Part shown: positions 22,966 to 24,622 of the stretch, one piece after another | Numbering within the stretch: the stretch's first letter is position 1 | Layout of the letters: each line of letters opens with the position of its first letter | Origin: JAFGOM01 sp964428385 | Lineage (GTDB): Archaea; Halobacteriota; Methanomicrobia; Methanomicrobiales; Methanospirillaceae | Direction: 5' to 3' | Assembly (NCBI GenBank): GCA_964428385.1 | Contig: CAYRYR010000036.1 | Coordinates: forward strand, 1-24,622 | Length of the DNA stretch: 24,622 nt | The notes under the pieces: generated by a model | Seen by the model: only the letters and a program-made list of their open reading frames with translations | Databases searched by the model: none | Told to the model about the DNA's origin: nothing | Position numbers and translations under genes: made by a program

Positions 22966-24438
22966 TTATCCCCTGCTAATACAGGCAAAATCGAGGTATC
23001 CTTTATAGGGATCGGCCATAAGAAGGCGGACTCTGACTTTTTGCCCGACCATAAGACCGTACTCGCCCTGCATGACCCTTCCCTCAACCGGTGGTGATAT
23101 CAGACGTACATAGGTTCCTTTACCGGAAGCTCCGGTTACCAGTGCATCAAAGGTCTCACCGATTCTTTGCTCCAGGAGAACAGCAGCAGCAGCTTTGTGC
23201 ATAAACCGTTCGACCTTCTTGGATCTCTTTTCACAGTCGCTCAGCCAGTCAGCCTTTTCTGTAAGTTCCTTTCGCTGGTACGGACTCTTCTTCCCGTCAA
23301 GGACTGCTTTTATGAGTCGCTGTATAATAAGATCCACATACCGCCTGTTTGGAGCAGTTCCATGGGTGTAGTCTGTGACTGCAAGGGCAAAGTGACCAAC
23401 AGGAATGCCACCAGGAAAAAGGGCCACATATTCCCCGGGTCCCATGAGTTTCACAATCGTAAGGGAGAGATCAGGAAAACGCTCGGGATCAGCTTCCCGC
23501 CGTCGTCGCAGGAATGCAGTAAGAGCCAGTGCATCAGGTTCTTCTGGCAGGCTCTCACCATATTGAGCAGCTGTCATCACAATTCCCTCCCAGTATTTAG
23601 GGATACGTACAATTCGCTGTATCATTGGCATTTTTGCATCGCCCAGGTAATTCACAATGGTCCGGTTCGCTGCAACCATGAACTCCTCTATCAGGCACCT
23701 GGCCATATTCTGCCGCTGGACCACAAGATCCCTAACGCTGCCTCCTTCCATAACTGCTTCTGCTTCAATGGTCTCAAGGACCAGAGCTCCCTGTTTGAGT
23801 CGGTTCTTTTTCAGACGTAATGCTGCCTCATTCTGAAGAAGAATCTGTTCAGCAAGTCCTGGATCCTCCTGCAATTTCTGAGGTATTACTCCTGTTCCCT
23901 CGAGCCATTCACCGACTTCTTCATAGATGAGCTTTGCTTTGTTTGTAACGACAGCCCGATATACATCACCGTGACGGGTGGTTCCATCAGAAAGCACCGA
24001 ATATTCAAAGACAACAACCATCCGATCCTCTCCGGGAAGAAGTGATGTGATATCCTGTGAGAGCTGGTCAGGAAGCATGGGAAAAGTCTCGACACCGGTA
24101 TATATCGAGGTTCCGTTATGGGCTGCATGCTGATCAGCAGGTGACTGTTTTCTTACGTAATAATCCACATCAGCAATGGCAACCCGTACCAGTATCTCTT
24201 CATTATTACCCTGTTCACAATACTCCAGCTGATCCAGATCCATTGAATCGTAGTTGTCGATTGATGACCAGAGAAGAGTGCGGAGATCCTGTGTACTGGT
24301 GGTATTAATGTTTTGTATCTCATCGTGTATGTCGTTGACCTGTTTCTGTACAGATGGAGGAAAATCAGGGGCAAAACCATATTTCCGCATAGTATTCCAA
24401 GCAATGGATTTTAGATCAACACTGTGATGTTTTTTCAT
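22966..24438 (-). CDS. RNB-domain exoribonuclease (RNase II/R family, archaeal type)
   Basis: A 490-residue exoribonuclease. A short N-terminal region (1-55) lacks the two cold-shock domains of bacterial RNase II/R. The RNB catalytic domain begins with SSIDNYDSMDLDQLEY (59-73), giving D61, D67 and D69 as the metal-binding acids; the fourth Asp of bacterial enzymes is Q70, which I believe is usual for this subfamily. The RNB end motif YTHGTAPNRRY (357-367) has the expected arginines. A C-terminal S1-like domain (about 430-488) contains GTYVRLISPPVEGRV and KVRVRLLMADPYKGYLDF. It should degrade RNA 3' to 5'. The gene stands alone with its promoter to the right of 24438. Confidence 0.88.
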   Translation of the reverse strand: MKKHHSVDLKSIAWNTMRKYGFAPDFPPSVQKQVNDIHDEIQNINTTSTQDLRTLLWSSIDNYDSMDLDQLEYCEQGNNEEILVRVAIADVDYYVRKQSPADQHAAHNGTSIYTGVETFPMLPDQLSQDITSLLPGEDRMVVVFEYSVLSDGTTRHGDVYRAVVTNKAKLIYEEVGEWLEGTGVIPQKLQEDPGLAEQILLQNEAALRLKKNRLKQGALVLETIEAEAVMEGGSVRDLVVQRQNMARCLIEEFMVAANRTIVNYLGDAKMPMIQRIVRIPKYWEGIVMTAAQYGESLPEEPDALALTAFLRRRREADPERFPDLSLTIVKLMGPGEYVALFPGGIPVGHFALAVTDYTHGTAPNRRYVDLIIQRLIKAVLDGKKSPYQRKELTEKADWLSDCEKRSKKVERFMHKAAAAVLLEQRIGETFDALVTGASGKGTYVRLISPPVEGRVMQGEYGLMVGQKVRVRLLMADPYKGYLDFACISRG

Positions 24439-24549
24439 GGTCAGTTGTTAGAGATTTGTTTGCAGAGATAAAAACTCTGGCATTTTATAAATCAGATGCT
24501 TTCATCTCTTCATCGGTATCCCTATTTTATATGATAGGTAAAGGTCAAC

Positions 24550-24622
24550 ATGACCGTAGAAACGGATATTTCTTCTATTTGCATCAACGGCAAAATAGCA
24601 GGTAATGTAAAAAATAAGATGA
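24550..24622 (+). CDS. Start of a gene cut by the right window edge
   Basis: From ATG 24550 the frame stays open to the end of the window (24 codons: MTVETDISSICINGKIAGNV and onward). A TATA-like TTTTATATGA near 24521-24530 fits a leaderless start. Divergent from the RNB gene. Too short to identify. Confidence 0.4.
   Translation, partial: MTVETDISSICINGKIAGNVKNKM

Overview
The window looks like chromosomal DNA of a methanogenic archaeon, most likely of the Methanomicrobiales and perhaps close to Methanospirillum. That is inference from gene content: an orphan Cache sensor, a stand-alone PflX-type radical SAM protein, an archaeal-type RNB nuclease, a P2C-type cation ATPase, SD motifs of the GGTGAT/GGAGG kind and several likely leaderless starts with a TATA element about 30 nt upstream. 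No rRNA, tRNA or CRISPR array was seen.

Layout. (1) 1-2620: three tandem paralogous multi-pass membrane proteins (the first cut by the window edge) with an APH-fold kinase inserted between copies one and two, all on + and closely packed. (2) 2621-3639: a gene-poor kilobase holding the remains of a minus-strand gene broken by frameshifts. (3) 3640-6574: a membrane-anchored nitrilase-superfamily hydrolase, a PflX-like radical SAM protein, a short structured non-coding stretch and a secreted protein with two repeats. (4) 6730-9170 (minus): a frameshifted small ORF, an orphan Cache protein and a small membrane protein. (5) 9171-12619: an AT-rich accessory stretch with gene debris, a catalytic-domain-less integrase-like protein coupled to a DUF6155-like protein behind a perfect 19-bp palindrome, a minus-strand gene broken by a frameshift and an amber codon, a small HEAT-like protein, and a transposase remnant. 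(6) 12833-14494: TspO and an alpha/beta hydrolase, divergent.

(7) 14765-20866 is the most coherent functional block: an SLC12-type cation-chloride cotransporter, divergently transcribed from a P-type ATPase whose membrane cation-binding residues match the animal Na,K-ATPase, followed by an MscS channel. Together they suggest an ion and osmotic homeostasis island. (8) 21023-24622: a pRiA4b ORF-3-like protein with zinc fingers at both ends, a small unrecognised ORF overlapping an HD-domain protein, an RNB-family exoribonuclease, and the start of one more ORF at the right edge.

The best leads are the P2C ATPase/SLC12 pair, the kinase inside the membrane-protein array, the palindrome-controlled integrase-like/DUF6155 pair, and the three decayed genes that only become visible when reading frames are joined. 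I found no clear defence system or other complete new system.
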